This document shows, in pieces, positions 24,675 to 33,129 of a DNA stretch of 42,974 bases. Below the pieces are notes generated by a model that worked only from the letters and a program-made list of their open reading frames with translations, made no database searches and was not told the DNA's origin. The stretch's first letter is position 1. Each line of letters starts with the position of its first letter. The stretch covers positions 1 to 42,974 of the forward strand of contig NZ_LDTE01000116.1 of the NCBI RefSeq assembly GCF_001476905.1, written 5' to 3'. Position numbers and translations under genes: made by a program. Source of the stretch: Sphingomonas sanguinis. Lineage in GTDB: Bacteria; Pseudomonadota; Alphaproteobacteria; Sphingomonadales; Sphingomonadaceae.

Positions 24675-24712
24675 AAAAGGGGGGCTTACCGGTTCAGGAA
24701 AGCCCCCCTTTT
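24675..24712. terminator. Bidirectional intrinsic terminator
   Basis: AAAAGGGGGGCTT pairs perfectly with AAGCCCCCCTTTT around a 12-base loop; T-runs result on both strands. It ends the lipoprotein transcript (plus) and the convergent flavin oxidoreductase transcript (minus). Confidence 0.92.
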
Positions 24713-24730
24713 CGTAACGCTTCGCGGCGA

Positions 24731-26134
24731 TCAGTCGCCGGTCAGGATGCGGTCGACCAGTTGCTTGACCGTCGGCACGAACCCGTTCGAGTAGAAAGGG
24801 TCGCGCTTGAAGTTGTACGCGGCGTGGCCCGCGAACATCAGGTTCTGCTCGACATCGCCGCCATGGGCGATCTCCTGCAGCGTCTTCTGGATGCAGAAGC
24901 TGCGCGGGTCGGCCAGACGGCCGGTCGAGTTGGTCTCGCTATCCGCCCAGCTCGAAAACAGGCACTGCGACAGGCAGCCCATGCAGTCGGCCTGGTCCTT
25001 GCGGATTTCCTTGGCTTCTTCCGGCGTCACGAAGACCAGCGTGTTGTCGGGCGTCTTCAGCGCCATGGTGAAACCCGCGCCGAACCACTCGCGGGCTCGC
25101 AGCAGGTCGCCCTTGGTCACCCAGAAATTCTTGCCCTTCACGCCCACGTCGAGCTGGAAGACATGGTCTCCCGCTTCCTGGGTCGAGAAGGCGATCTGGC
25201 GCTCCGAACGAGCCTCCAGATTGCGCAGGAAGGGGTTGCGCACCGCACTGGAATAGAAACCGGTCGGCGAGAAGCGGTGGAGCAAGACGTCACCCTGCTC
25301 GATCGTCATCAGCCGCTGCTTCCAATCCTCGGGGATCGGGCTTTCCTGGGTCAGCAGCGGACGCGTGCCGAACTGGAAGGCGATCTTGCCCAGCTCGGGA
25401 TTGTCGATCCAGTCGTTCCAGTCGCGCAAGTACCAGACGCCGCCCGCCATCACGATCGGCACCTCGTCCGAAATCCCGCCCTCGCGCATCGTGTCGCGCA
25501 GCGCCTTCACACGCGGATACGGGTCTTGGGGCTGCAAGGGGTCTTCGGCGTTGGACAGGCCGTTATGGCCACCGGCGAGCCAGGGGTCCTCATACACCAC
25601 CGCCGACAGCCATTCCGCCGCCTTGGAATAGGCACGCTTCCACAGCGCGCGGAAAGCGCGGCCCGAGGAGACGATCGGCAGATAGCTGACCTGATGATGC
25701 GCCGCGATCTCGGAGAGCTTATAGGGCATGCCAGCGCCACAGGTGACGCCCGCGACCAGCCCCTTGGTGCGCGCCAGCACGCCTTCCAACACGCGCTGCG
25801 CGCCGCCCATTTCCCACAGCACGTTGATGTTGATCGCGCCCTTGCCACCGGCAATGTCCCAGGCGCGCTTCACCTGCTGGACCGCGCCCTCGATGGCGTA
25901 TTCGATCAGCTCTTCGTGCCGCTCGCGCCGGGTCAGCGCGCGGTAGATCTGGGGAATGATCTTGCCCTCGGCATCATAGCTGTCGGCATTCACGGCCGAC
26001 ACGGTGCCGACGCCGCCCGCCGCCGCCCAGGCGCCAGCGGATGCGTGGTTGGTCGCAGCGACGCCCTTCCCGCCTTCGATCAGCGGCCAAACCTCGCGGC
26101 CGTTGTACAGGATGGGGCTCAAGCCTTTGAACAC
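24731..26134 (-). CDS. Nitronate-monooxygenase-like flavin oxidoreductase with C-terminal Cys cluster
   Basis: A 467-aa FMN TIM-barrel protein of the 2-nitropropane dioxygenase/nitronate monooxygenase superfamily. Seen: 'GVTCGAGMPYKLSEIA' (about 130-144), 'VSYLPIVSSGRAFRAL', 'WLAGGHNGLS' with the catalytic-His position H190, and FMN-phosphate motifs 'VMAGGVWYL' and 'AFQFGTRPLL'. It exceeds the usual 320-360 aa by about 100 residues: the C terminus has C384-x2-C387-x3-C391 in 'DCMGCLSQCLF' and Cys414, resembling the CIGC-type 4Fe-4S motif of Old-Yellow-Enzyme relatives. That suggests electron input through an iron-sulfur cluster (inference). The true substrate is not known. Monocistronic, with a terminator just after its stop. 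Confidence 0.85.
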   Translation of the reverse strand: MFKGLSPILYNGREVWPLIEGGKGVAATNHASAGAWAAAGGVGTVSAVNADSYDAEGKIIPQIYRALTRRERHEELIEYAIEGAVQQVKRAWDIAGGKGAININVLWEMGGAQRVLEGVLARTKGLVAGVTCGAGMPYKLSEIAAHHQVSYLPIVSSGRAFRALWKRAYSKAAEWLSAVVYEDPWLAGGHNGLSNAEDPLQPQDPYPRVKALRDTMREGGISDEVPIVMAGGVWYLRDWNDWIDNPELGKIAFQFGTRPLLTQESPIPEDWKQRLMTIEQGDVLLHRFSPTGFYSSAVRNPFLRNLEARSERQIAFSTQEAGDHVFQLDVGVKGKNFWVTKGDLLRAREWFGAGFTMALKTPDNTLVFVTPEEAKEIRKDQADCMGCLSQCLFSSWADSETNSTGRLADPRSFCIQKTLQEIAHGGDVEQNLMFAGHAAYNFKRDPFYSNGFVPTVKQLVDRILTGD

Positions 26135-26223
26135 GTCTTTACCTTACTGGTCCGAAAGGGTCTCATATAGCGTGTTGGCATGGGTTAGCGAGGGGAATTA
26201 ACGGCACGCCCCGGTGTGGACGG

Positions 26224-27360
26224 TCAGCCCAGCGCGCCGGGCCGCCCCAGGACCCGCTCGTACAGCGCCTTGTAGCGCGCGATCATCTGCGCCTGGTCGA
26301 ACTCGGCCCGCACCCGCGCCTGGTTGGCCGCGCCCGCCTCGGCGCGAAGCTCGGGATGCGAGATCAGCGCCTGGATCACGTCGCGCAGGCGCACCTCGTT
26401 GGGGGCATCGGCGATGAACTGGCGATTGGGCTCCGACACCATCAGCGGCACGTCGCCGACCGGCAGCGAGGCGATGGGCAGGCCCGCCGCCATCCCTTCC
26501 AGCACGGAGATCGGTGCCTGTTCCGACATGGACGACAGCGCGACGATGTCGAAATGGCGGATGTAATTGTACGGGCGTTCGAGGAAGCCCGGCATGACCA
26601 GCCGGTCGGCGATGCCCATCGCGGCGGCGGCCTGCTGGATATTTGCGCGCTCGGGGCCCTCGCCCACGATCACCAGGCGGAAGCGGTTGGGGATGCCCCC
26701 CATCGCGCGGACGAGCATCGGCAGGTTCTTGACCGGGCGCAGGCCCGCCAGCACGCCGACGACGATCTCCTTGGGCTGGCGGACGAAGCCGGGAATGCCC
26801 TTGGGATCGGGATCGCGGGCGTAAAGCTCGGTCGCGATGCCGTTGGGGATGCGGTGGACCCGCTCGGCCGGTTGCTTCCAGGTCTGGCGCGCAATGCCTT
26901 CCAGGATATGGCTCGGCACCGCCAGCGCATCCGCCGCCGACAGGGCGATGCGGCGATAGATGTTGCGCTCGATCTTCAGGCCGCGCGCCTCGTCGGCGTT
27001 GAACCCGTCTTCGTGATGAACCAGCGGCGGCGCGCCCTTGGGATAGACGCGCCGTGCCATCACCCCGTCGATCGCGCCCCAATTATAGGTCAGCACCAGG
27101 TCGAACCGGCGCATATAGGCGGCGATCGCTTCATATCGCTTGACCGAGGGCTTGCCGGTCAGGGGCGGCGCCTCCTGCGCGATCTCATAGCGTATGCCCT
27201 TGGCAATGGAATCGCGCGCGCCCAGCTCGTCGGGCATGGCGGAGACGATGGTGTGCTTCGCCGCATCGCCAAAGGCGTTCATGAGCGCGACCGCACGCGC
27301 CTCCTTGCCGCCCAGCGAGAAGGAGGAGTGGAGATGCAGGATGTTCAGCGGACGGGCCAT
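26224..27360 (-). CDS. Glycosyltransferase family 4-like protein
   Basis: A 378-aa GT-B enzyme. The N-terminal acceptor domain begins 'LNILHLHSSFSLGGKEARAVALMNAFG', the donor loop with the GGxE/K pattern typical of GT4. The C-terminal donor domain has 'VGVLAGLRPVKNLPMLVRAMGG', 'IVGEGPERANIQQAAAAMGIADRLVMPGF' and the E-x7-E motif in 'SMSEQAPISVLEGMAAGLPI'. It probably transfers a sugar from a nucleotide-sugar donor to an envelope glycan; substrates are unknown. I start at MARPLNILHLHSS (27360); upstream residues are translated from the palindromic element. Stands between the flavin oxidoreductase and the repeat, with no sugar-operon partners nearby. Confidence 0.9.
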   Translation of the reverse strand: MARPLNILHLHSSFSLGGKEARAVALMNAFGDAAKHTIVSAMPDELGARDSIAKGIRYEIAQEAPPLTGKPSVKRYEAIAAYMRRFDLVLTYNWGAIDGVMARRVYPKGAPPLVHHEDGFNADEARGLKIERNIYRRIALSAADALAVPSHILEGIARQTWKQPAERVHRIPNGIATELYARDPDPKGIPGFVRQPKEIVVGVLAGLRPVKNLPMLVRAMGGIPNRFRLVIVGEGPERANIQQAAAAMGIADRLVMPGFLERPYNYIRHFDIVALSSMSEQAPISVLEGMAAGLPIASLPVGDVPLMVSEPNRQFIADAPNEVRLRDVIQALISHPELRAEAGAANQARVRAEFDQAQMIARYKALYERVLGRPGALG

Positions 27361-27410
27361 GCCTGCGGGATTAGCGGGCGGGGACAGCGTTGGAAACCGC
27401 CAGCGCCATT

Positions 27411-27547
27411 TTCCTCCCCTGCAAGGGGAGGTGGCAGGGCGAAGGACTGACGGAGGGGTGTCACGGTCGGAGAGGTTGGGCCAAACTCGCCACCGGGGAC
27501 ACCCCTCCACCAGCTTCGCTGGTCCCCCTCCCCTTACAGGGGAGGAA
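27411..27547. repeat. 137-bp palindromic element with terminal inverted repeats
   Basis: The ends (27411-27431 and 27527-27547) are inverted repeats matching at 20 of 21 bases, and each end is itself a hairpin (CCTCCCCT-gca-AGGGGAGG and CCTCCCCT-tac-AGGGGAGG). Inside lie GGAGGGGTGTC (27452-27462) pairing with GACACCCCTCC (27498-27508) and a hairpin ACCAGC-ttc-GCTGGT (27509-27523). It has no coding capacity and no obvious target-site duplication. The design is that of a MITE/REP-like extragenic element. It overlaps the 3' end of the neighbouring hydrolase gene. Confidence 0.85.
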
Positions 27548-28406
27548 TTTGGCCTACATTATCCAGCAACCGCCCGGTCCCCGCCAGCGCCTCCGCCTCG
27601 GTCAGCAGCGGCGTATGGCCGACGCCCGGCACCGTCACCAGTTCGGACGGAGACAGCCGCTCGACCATCCGCTCGGCGACCGCGGCGCTCAGGATGTCCG
27701 ACCGCTCGCCGCGTACCACCAGCGTCGGCACGCCGTTCAGCGCGTCCAGCGCGGCCCACATATCGGGCCCGCCCTCGGTATTGGGCACCCGGAACGGCTC
27801 GGCGATCTTCAGGTCATAGTCGAGCACGATCCGTCCCGCGCTGGTCAACCGATGCGTGCGCTTGGCCATGGTCAGCCAATCCTCGACGCCCCAGTCGGGA
27901 TAGACGTCCTCGTTATTCTCCTGAACGCAGCGGGCGGCGTGCAGCCAGGTGGGAAAGCTCTGCCCCTTGCCGACATAGCCGCGAATGCGCGCTAGGCCCG
28001 CCGCCTCGATCTCCGGCCCGATATCGTTCAGCACCGCCCCCGCCAGCCGCCCTCGTGCGGTGGCCGCCAGGATCATCGTCACGATCCCGCCCAGCGAGGT
28101 GCCGACCGCGACGAAGCGGGTGATGTCCAGTTCGTCCAGCATCGCCTCGACATCCTGGACATAGGTGAGCGGCACATAGCTCATCGGGTCCTTGGCATAG
28201 GCGCTTTCGCCCCGGCCGCGAAAACTGACCGCGATCACCCGCGCGCGGCCCGCCAGAGCCTCGGCCAGCCCCTCGAAATCGCGCGCATTGCGAGTCAGGC
28301 CCGGCAGGCAGATGACCGGGGGCAGCGTGTCGTCCCCCTCATAGTCGCGCGCATGGAGCCGCAGGCCGTCTTTCGACCACCAATATCGATTCTCATGAGG
28401 GATCAT
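27534..28406 (-). CDS. Alpha/beta hydrolase
   Basis: A 290-aa alpha/beta-hydrolase-fold enzyme. Oxyanion region 'VICLPGLTRNARDFEGLAEAL', 'VSFRGRGESAY', nucleophile elbow 'AVGTSLGGIVTMI' (Ser), acid region 'PTLVVRGERSDIL' (Asp) and catalytic His in 'VPGVGHTPLL'. Similar proteins are esterases or meta-cleavage-type hydrolases; no substrate is implied here. GGAGG lies 10 bases upstream of the start. The start codon overlaps the divergent SelO-like start, and the last residues plus the TAA stop lie in the palindromic element, so the natural C terminus has probably been altered by that insertion. Confidence 0.88.
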   Translation of the reverse strand: MIPHENRYWWSKDGLRLHARDYEGDDTLPPVICLPGLTRNARDFEGLAEALAGRARVIAVSFRGRGESAYAKDPMSYVPLTYVQDVEAMLDELDITRFVAVGTSLGGIVTMILAATARGRLAGAVLNDIGPEIEAAGLARIRGYVGKGQSFPTWLHAARCVQENNEDVYPDWGVEDWLTMAKRTHRLTSAGRIVLDYDLKIAEPFRVPNTEGGPDMWAALDALNGVPTLVVRGERSDILSAAVAERMVERLSPSELVTVPGVGHTPLLTEAEALAGTGRLLDNVGQIPPL

Positions 28407-29820
28407 GCTTGAAGGTCCTCCGGTGCCGCCTCCATATCGCTTTATGCCCGTATCCCCGCAAGCCTATGGCCCGTCCACCGCCCTGACCGAGGTGGCCGAT
28501 TTTCTCGCCGATCCGGTGGAGGCGGCGAATTTTCCGCAGACCGTCATCCGCTATCGCAACGACCGCGCCGCCGCCGAAATCGGTTTGGAGACGCTGACCG
28601 ATAACGAATGGGCACGGCATTTCGGCCGGTTCGCCCCCCTGCCCGACACGCTGCCCGGGCCGATGGCGCTGCGCTATCACGGGCATCAGTTCCGCCATTA
28701 CAACAGCGATCTCGGCGACGGACGCGGCTTCACCTTCGCGCAGATGACGGCGCGTGACGGCCGGTTGCTGGAACTCGGCACCAAGGGGTCGGGGCAGACG
28801 CCCTATAGCCGCTCCGGCGACGGCCGCCTGACTCTGAAGGGCGGGGTCCGCGAAATCCTGGCGACCGAGATGCTGGAGGCGCTGAACGTCCCCACCTCGC
28901 GCACGCTGTCGCTGATCGAGACGGGCGAGGCGCTGCACCGGGGTGACGAGCCCTCCCCCACCCGCTCGGCCGTCATGGTGCGGATGAGCCACGGCCATGT
29001 CCGTATCGGCAGTTTCCAGCGGCTCGCCTTCGAGCGCGACGAGGATGGGATGCGGCGGCTGGTCGCCTATGTCCTGCGCCACTTCTATGGCGAGGAATCG
29101 GACGATCCCGTCCGACTGCTGACCCTGGTGGCGGAGCGCACCGCCAGGCTCGCCGCGCGCTATATGGCTGCCGGGTTCGTCCACGGCGTACTCAATTCCG
29201 ACAATATCAACGTGACCGGCGAGAGCTTCGACTATGGCCCGTGGCGGTTCGCGCCGAGCTGGGACGCGGGCTTCACCGCCGCCTATTTCGACCAGATGGG
29301 CCTCTACGCCTTTGGCCGCCAGCCCGAGGCGATCCAGTGGGACGTGATGCAGCTGGCCTCCAGCCTGCGGCTGATCGCGGAGAGCGCCCCGCTGATCGCC
29401 GCGCTGGAGGGCTTTGCCACGACCTATCAGGCGGAGATCATCACCGCGATCCTCTGGCGGCTGGGCGTGACGCCACGCGGCGGGACCGAGGACCGGGCGC
29501 TCGTCCAGACCTTCGAGCAGGCGCTGCGCACCAGCGCCGCTCCTCTGGACCGCGTCTATTTCGACCTGTTCGGCGGGCAGGTGCCGGATCATTATGACGA
29601 CACGTGGAACGCCTTGCGCGACCTGGTCGAGCCCTATTCCCCGCGCCGCGCACGCGACCACGCCTATTGGCAGGGCGAGCCCGAATCCATGCTGATCGAG
29701 GAGGTGGAAGCGATCTGGGCATCGATCGCGCAGGCTGACGACTGGGGAATGCTGCACGATAAGGTCGCGCGGGTCCGGGCGATGGGCGGGGCACTGGCCG
29801 ACCCTGATGCGGCGGCCTAG
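28405..29820 (+). CDS. SelO-like protein adenylyltransferase (divergent, cysteine-free)
   Basis: A 471-aa protein of the SelO/YdiU pseudokinase family, members of which AMPylate proteins. Recognisable blocks: 'RYHGHQFRHYNSDLGDGRG', 'LGTKGSGQTPYSRSGDGR' with the nucleotide-binding Lys, 'LKGGVREILATEMLEAL', 'TSRTLSLIETGE' and the catalytic 'GVLNSDNINVTGESFDYGPWRF' (Asn and metal-binding Asp). Unlike typical SelO it has no cysteine at all and lacks the usual C-terminal 'NPxxVLRN' segment and the terminal Cys or Sec, so the disulfide redox switch described for E. coli SelO is absent. The start at 28405 has GAGG four bases upstream and overlaps the hydrolase start; MPVSPQAYG at 28444 is an alternative start. 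Confidence 0.85.
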   Translation: MLEGPPVPPPYRFMPVSPQAYGPSTALTEVADFLADPVEAANFPQTVIRYRNDRAAAEIGLETLTDNEWARHFGRFAPLPDTLPGPMALRYHGHQFRHYNSDLGDGRGFTFAQMTARDGRLLELGTKGSGQTPYSRSGDGRLTLKGGVREILATEMLEALNVPTSRTLSLIETGEALHRGDEPSPTRSAVMVRMSHGHVRIGSFQRLAFERDEDGMRRLVAYVLRHFYGEESDDPVRLLTLVAERTARLAARYMAAGFVHGVLNSDNINVTGESFDYGPWRFAPSWDAGFTAAYFDQMGLYAFGRQPEAIQWDVMQLASSLRLIAESAPLIAALEGFATTYQAEIITAILWRLGVTPRGGTEDRALVQTFEQALRTSAAPLDRVYFDLFGGQVPDHYDDTWNALRDLVEPYSPRRARDHAYWQGEPESMLIEEVEAIWASIAQADDWGMLHDKVARVRAMGGALADPDAAA

Positions 29821-29890
29821 CCGCTGGTCGAGCCTCCGTCGACGATGCCGAGCGTGAAGTCGCTAATCCCTTTTTGGGGCGCGCGGGTTG

Positions 29891-29920
29891 AAAAAAGCGC
29901 CCGGAACCGAGGTTCCGGGC
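29891..29920 (-). terminator. Intrinsic terminator of the TonB-dependent receptor gene
   Basis: A 10-bp GC-rich stem, GCCCGGAACC with GGTTCCGGGC, followed on the minus strand by GC and six Ts (29896-29891). It begins 10 bp after the receptor stop codon. The convergent SelO-like gene may also use the hairpin. Confidence 0.9.
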
Positions 29921-29929
29921 TTTCCCCGA

Positions 29930-32900
29930 TTAGAAGCGGGCGGAGATACCGACCCGCAACGTCCGTCCCCGCACCGTGTAGTAGGTGGGATAGGTGTTGA
30001 AATAGACCGCGCTCCACGCCGTTGCCGCATCGCCGATCAGAGGCGGATCTTTGTCGAAGATATTCTGGACGTTGAACCGCACGTCGATCCCCTTCACCAG
30101 CGTGACGTTCGTGTTGAAGTCGAAGTAGTTATAGGCGGGGATACGCCGGATCATCGGATACGTCTCGCCCGGCTTGGCCGCGAGAACCGTGTTGGTGGAG
30201 GACTTGGACACATCGGTGCCCCCGATATAGCGCCAGGTGAAACCGACCCCGCCCTTGATCCAGGGCAGTTGCCAGTTCACGCCCGCCACATGCCGCCAGC
30301 GCGGCATCGGATCGCGGCAGGTGAAGCCGAAATACCCCAGGCACGACCAGGGCGTGTTGCCCGGCGCGAACTGACGCTCGAACTTCGTGGTCAACGTGCC
30401 GTTGAAGTTCAGGCCGAAGGTGCCGATGTCGTCCGCGATGCCCAGACGCTTGGGATCGAGCGTATAGTTGGTGCTGAAGTCGATGCCCCGCGTCTTGGTA
30501 TAGCCGGAATTGTTGTACCGCGCATCTGCGACCAGCACGCGGCCGCTCTGCGGATCACGCTTGTAGAATTGGCAGAAGAACTCGACCTTGTTGTTATAGC
30601 ATTGGTCGAACGCCATATCGATCCGGGTCCACTCGAATGCCCCCCGGATATCGATGTCATACCAGTCGACCGTCGCGGAAAGGCCCGGAATCCCGCGCGG
30701 CTGGAATACGACGCCCAGCGTCTTGCTGCGCGACCGTTCGGGCTGGAGATCGCGGTTACCGCCATTGACCAGCGTCGTCGGACAGAAGCCGCGGGAATCG
30801 CACCCCGCATAGCTGGTCAGCGCATCATATTGGGCGCGCGTCATGCCGATCGAGCATTGGTCGAAGGTATAGCGCTGGATGGTCTTTCCATTGGTGGCCG
30901 CACGTGGCGGCGCACAAAGATCGAGCATCATCGCGTTGGGATAGCGATTCTCGCCTTCCAGCCGCTCGAGCACGCCCACGCGAACCGCGCGGTTGTAGCT
31001 GCCCCGGAAACGCAGGCCCTCGACCGGAGCCCAGCTGGCCTCCGCCTTCCAGCTGTGGACCAGGCTCTGATAGACGTCATAATCGGAAATCCGATAGCCA
31101 CCATTGACGCTGAGTTCCTTGAAGAAGGGCCGGTCTTCGATCAGCGGGATGTCGATCTCCCCACCCAGTTCCTTGACACTGGTACGCCCGTCAAAGGTGG
31201 TGAAGTTCGACCAGGCGCCAAAGCCCTGCGACTGGTTGCGATACTTGCGATATTCGCCGGTGATCGCAAAGCCGATGCCGTTGGTCGCCCACGGGCTCTT
31301 CAGGCCGTAATCCTCCAGCGTCCCGGACACGACGCCGTTGATGACCTGCAAATCGTTCTGCTGGCGGCGGCTGCCGATACCGGTCAGCCAGCCATAGACC
31401 GCATCGCTGATCGGGGAGTCGGACGAAAAGGCATCGACCGGCAGGCAGCTCCGGTCGCTGCCATTGATCTTGGACAGACAGGTCGGAACCCCGCCAACGT
31501 TGCGAACCTGGAGCCCACGCGCGAGCCTATCCTCTTGATCCGGAAGCCAGTTGTGATCGGCCGACCCGTTCTGGATATTCCGGGTCTGCTGATAGCTGAG
31601 TTCAAAGCGGATCTTGTCGACGATCATGCCCGACAGGCCGAGCGAGCCGCGCCAGTCGTCTGTCGTATTGCGGAAATTCTGGATCATGCCGGGCCGGAAC
31701 AGCGACAAGGATATCGGCGCGCTGAGCACCGTAGTGCCCGCCGCCGAACCGCAGATGATCTGTGCCTGTTGCTGCCCCAGGAAGGGGTTGTCGCAATTGA
31801 CCGGTGCCGTCGGGGTCGACATCCCGCCATCAATCGAGTTGAACCCCGTCTCGACGATCTTGCTGTACAGGAAGCTGCCACTCAGCCGCATCCCAGCCGG
31901 CAGATCGGCGGTCAGGAAGCCGCCCGCATTGACCGTCTCGCTCCGCCGTTGAATCGTGTCCACCCGTTGGATACGAACCTCGTCCTGCGTGTCATAGGGA
32001 CGGAAGCTGCGCGATCCGTCTCGAGCGTTGGTCAGATCCTGACCATTGGCGAAGAAATAGTTATAGGGATTGTAGGTCGTACCGTTGCACGTCCACTTCG
32101 TGTTCCCGGCATCGACATTGTTGGGATCGAACATCAACAGCGGACAGTTCGTCGTATCGATGTTCCGATACTGGATCGGGTCGGCCTTCTTGTACGTCGC
32201 AAAGGCGCTAATGTTGAGCTTGTCGTCGAACAGGTTCTTGCCCGCCGCCAGCGACGCGAAATAATTGCCGCCGCCCAGATAGCTGCCACGCGGATAGGTA
32301 TAGCCCGCCTCCTGCGCGACCTTCGCCAGCAGCGGATTGTTGTTGTTGTGGTTGAAGCCGCTGACCTCACCGTCAAAGGCGATGCCGTTGAACTTGCGCT
32401 TTACGATAAAGTTGACGACGCCCGCGATCGCGTCCGAACCGTACACCGCCGATGCACCGCCGGTCATGATGTCGATCCGCTCGATCAGCGCACCAGGGAT
32501 GATGTTGACGTCATTGTCCATCCGCTGGCCGTTAAGCAGGGTCAGCGTCCGCCCCGCACCCAGGCTGCGCAGGCCCACCGGCGCCGAACCCGAGGTCCAG
32601 CTTGCCCCCTGCAAGCCGAGCATCGGGGTCACCTGCGGCAATTGCGCCAGCGCGTCCTCGACCCGGGCGAGCCCGCGCTCCTTCAGATAGGTCGAGTCGA
32701 TCGTGGTGATCGGCGCGTTGCTTTCCATATTCGGCCGCACGATGCGCGTGCCGGTAACGATGACGTCACCGGGATCGCGTGCCTCCTGCTTGGCGTCGAT
32801 CCGGTCGGTCGACGCGGCCACGCCTGTGACCTCGATCTTCTCGGCCTGCGCACTGGCATCCGCTTCAGCAGCTGGAGCGGTTTGCGCCGATGCAACGCCG

Positions 32901-32962
32901 ACCCAAGCCATCGCAATCAGCGAAGCACCAAACGCTGCTCTGGCGCAACTTTGTGTCCTCAT
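29930..32962 (-). CDS. TonB-dependent outer-membrane receptor
   Basis: A 1010-aa receptor importing a specific ligand with energy from TonB-ExbBD. Signal peptide residues 1-27 (ending GVASAQ), TonB-box-like segments (about 41-47 and 66-72), a plug domain with 'TLLNGQRMDND' and 'GGASAVYGSDAIAGVVNFIVKRKFNG', then a large 22-strand barrel ending 'GRTLRVGISARF' with terminal Phe. I start at MRTQSCARAAFG (32962), with GGGGGG seven bases upstream. Several loop cysteines ('DTTNCPLL', 'NCDNPFLG', 'CAPPRA') may form disulfides. No transporter or enzyme gene in the cluster identifies the ligand; proximity to the sulfate-assimilation operon (divergent) is only suggestive. Confidence 0.95.
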   Translation of the reverse strand: MRTQSCARAAFGASLIAMAWVGVASAQTAPAAEADASAQAEKIEVTGVAASTDRIDAKQEARDPGDVIVTGTRIVRPNMESNAPITTIDSTYLKERGLARVEDALAQLPQVTPMLGLQGASWTSGSAPVGLRSLGAGRTLTLLNGQRMDNDVNIIPGALIERIDIMTGGASAVYGSDAIAGVVNFIVKRKFNGIAFDGEVSGFNHNNNNPLLAKVAQEAGYTYPRGSYLGGGNYFASLAAGKNLFDDKLNISAFATYKKADPIQYRNIDTTNCPLLMFDPNNVDAGNTKWTCNGTTYNPYNYFFANGQDLTNARDGSRSFRPYDTQDEVRIQRVDTIQRRSETVNAGGFLTADLPAGMRLSGSFLYSKIVETGFNSIDGGMSTPTAPVNCDNPFLGQQQAQIICGSAAGTTVLSAPISLSLFRPGMIQNFRNTTDDWRGSLGLSGMIVDKIRFELSYQQTRNIQNGSADHNWLPDQEDRLARGLQVRNVGGVPTCLSKINGSDRSCLPVDAFSSDSPISDAVYGWLTGIGSRRQQNDLQVINGVVSGTLEDYGLKSPWATNGIGFAITGEYRKYRNQSQGFGAWSNFTTFDGRTSVKELGGEIDIPLIEDRPFFKELSVNGGYRISDYDVYQSLVHSWKAEASWAPVEGLRFRGSYNRAVRVGVLERLEGENRYPNAMMLDLCAPPRAATNGKTIQRYTFDQCSIGMTRAQYDALTSYAGCDSRGFCPTTLVNGGNRDLQPERSRSKTLGVVFQPRGIPGLSATVDWYDIDIRGAFEWTRIDMAFDQCYNNKVEFFCQFYKRDPQSGRVLVADARYNNSGYTKTRGIDFSTNYTLDPKRLGIADDIGTFGLNFNGTLTTKFERQFAPGNTPWSCLGYFGFTCRDPMPRWRHVAGVNWQLPWIKGGVGFTWRYIGGTDVSKSSTNTVLAAKPGETYPMIRRIPAYNYFDFNTNVTLVKGIDVRFNVQNIFDKDPPLIGDAATAWSAVYFNTYPTYYTVRGRTLRVGISARF

Positions 32963-33129
32963 TTCCATTCCCCCCTTTGGCTTTATGCCCCTTTGTCCAG
33001 TCAAACATAGACTCATACAAAAGGCAAATATGTTATACCTTGTACGGCAAAGTGGGGTGAAGCTGATCTACCGCCGCCCCAAGCATCGCTCGGTTGTGGC
33101 GGCGCGGGCGGAGGGGCATCTGTTGCAGC

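Noticed and set aside
27411..27547. CRISPR-like or insertion-sequence remnant
   Set aside because: There is one inverted, not direct and spaced, repeat and no transposase fragment; it fits a MITE/REP-like element better.
28405..29820. Selenocysteine in the SelO-like protein
   Set aside because: No in-frame TGA followed by coding sequence or SECIS-like structure at the 3' end, and no cysteine at the position.
29821..30017. Minus-strand frame ending DFTLGIVDGGSTSG after SelO, resembling a dehydrogenase tail
   Set aside because: It overlaps the receptor gene and the terminator, is far too short, and the likeness to a dehydrogenase end is superficial.
29888..33010. A 1040-codon plus-strand frame opposite the TonB receptor
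   Set aside because: Antisense of a receptor with clear signal peptide, plug and barrel; composition is low-information and no ribosome site is evident.
33017..33129. Riboswitch upstream of the sulfate-reduction operon
   Set aside because: The leader is short and AT-rich near the receptor side with no SAM- or cobalamin-riboswitch core that I can fold by eye.
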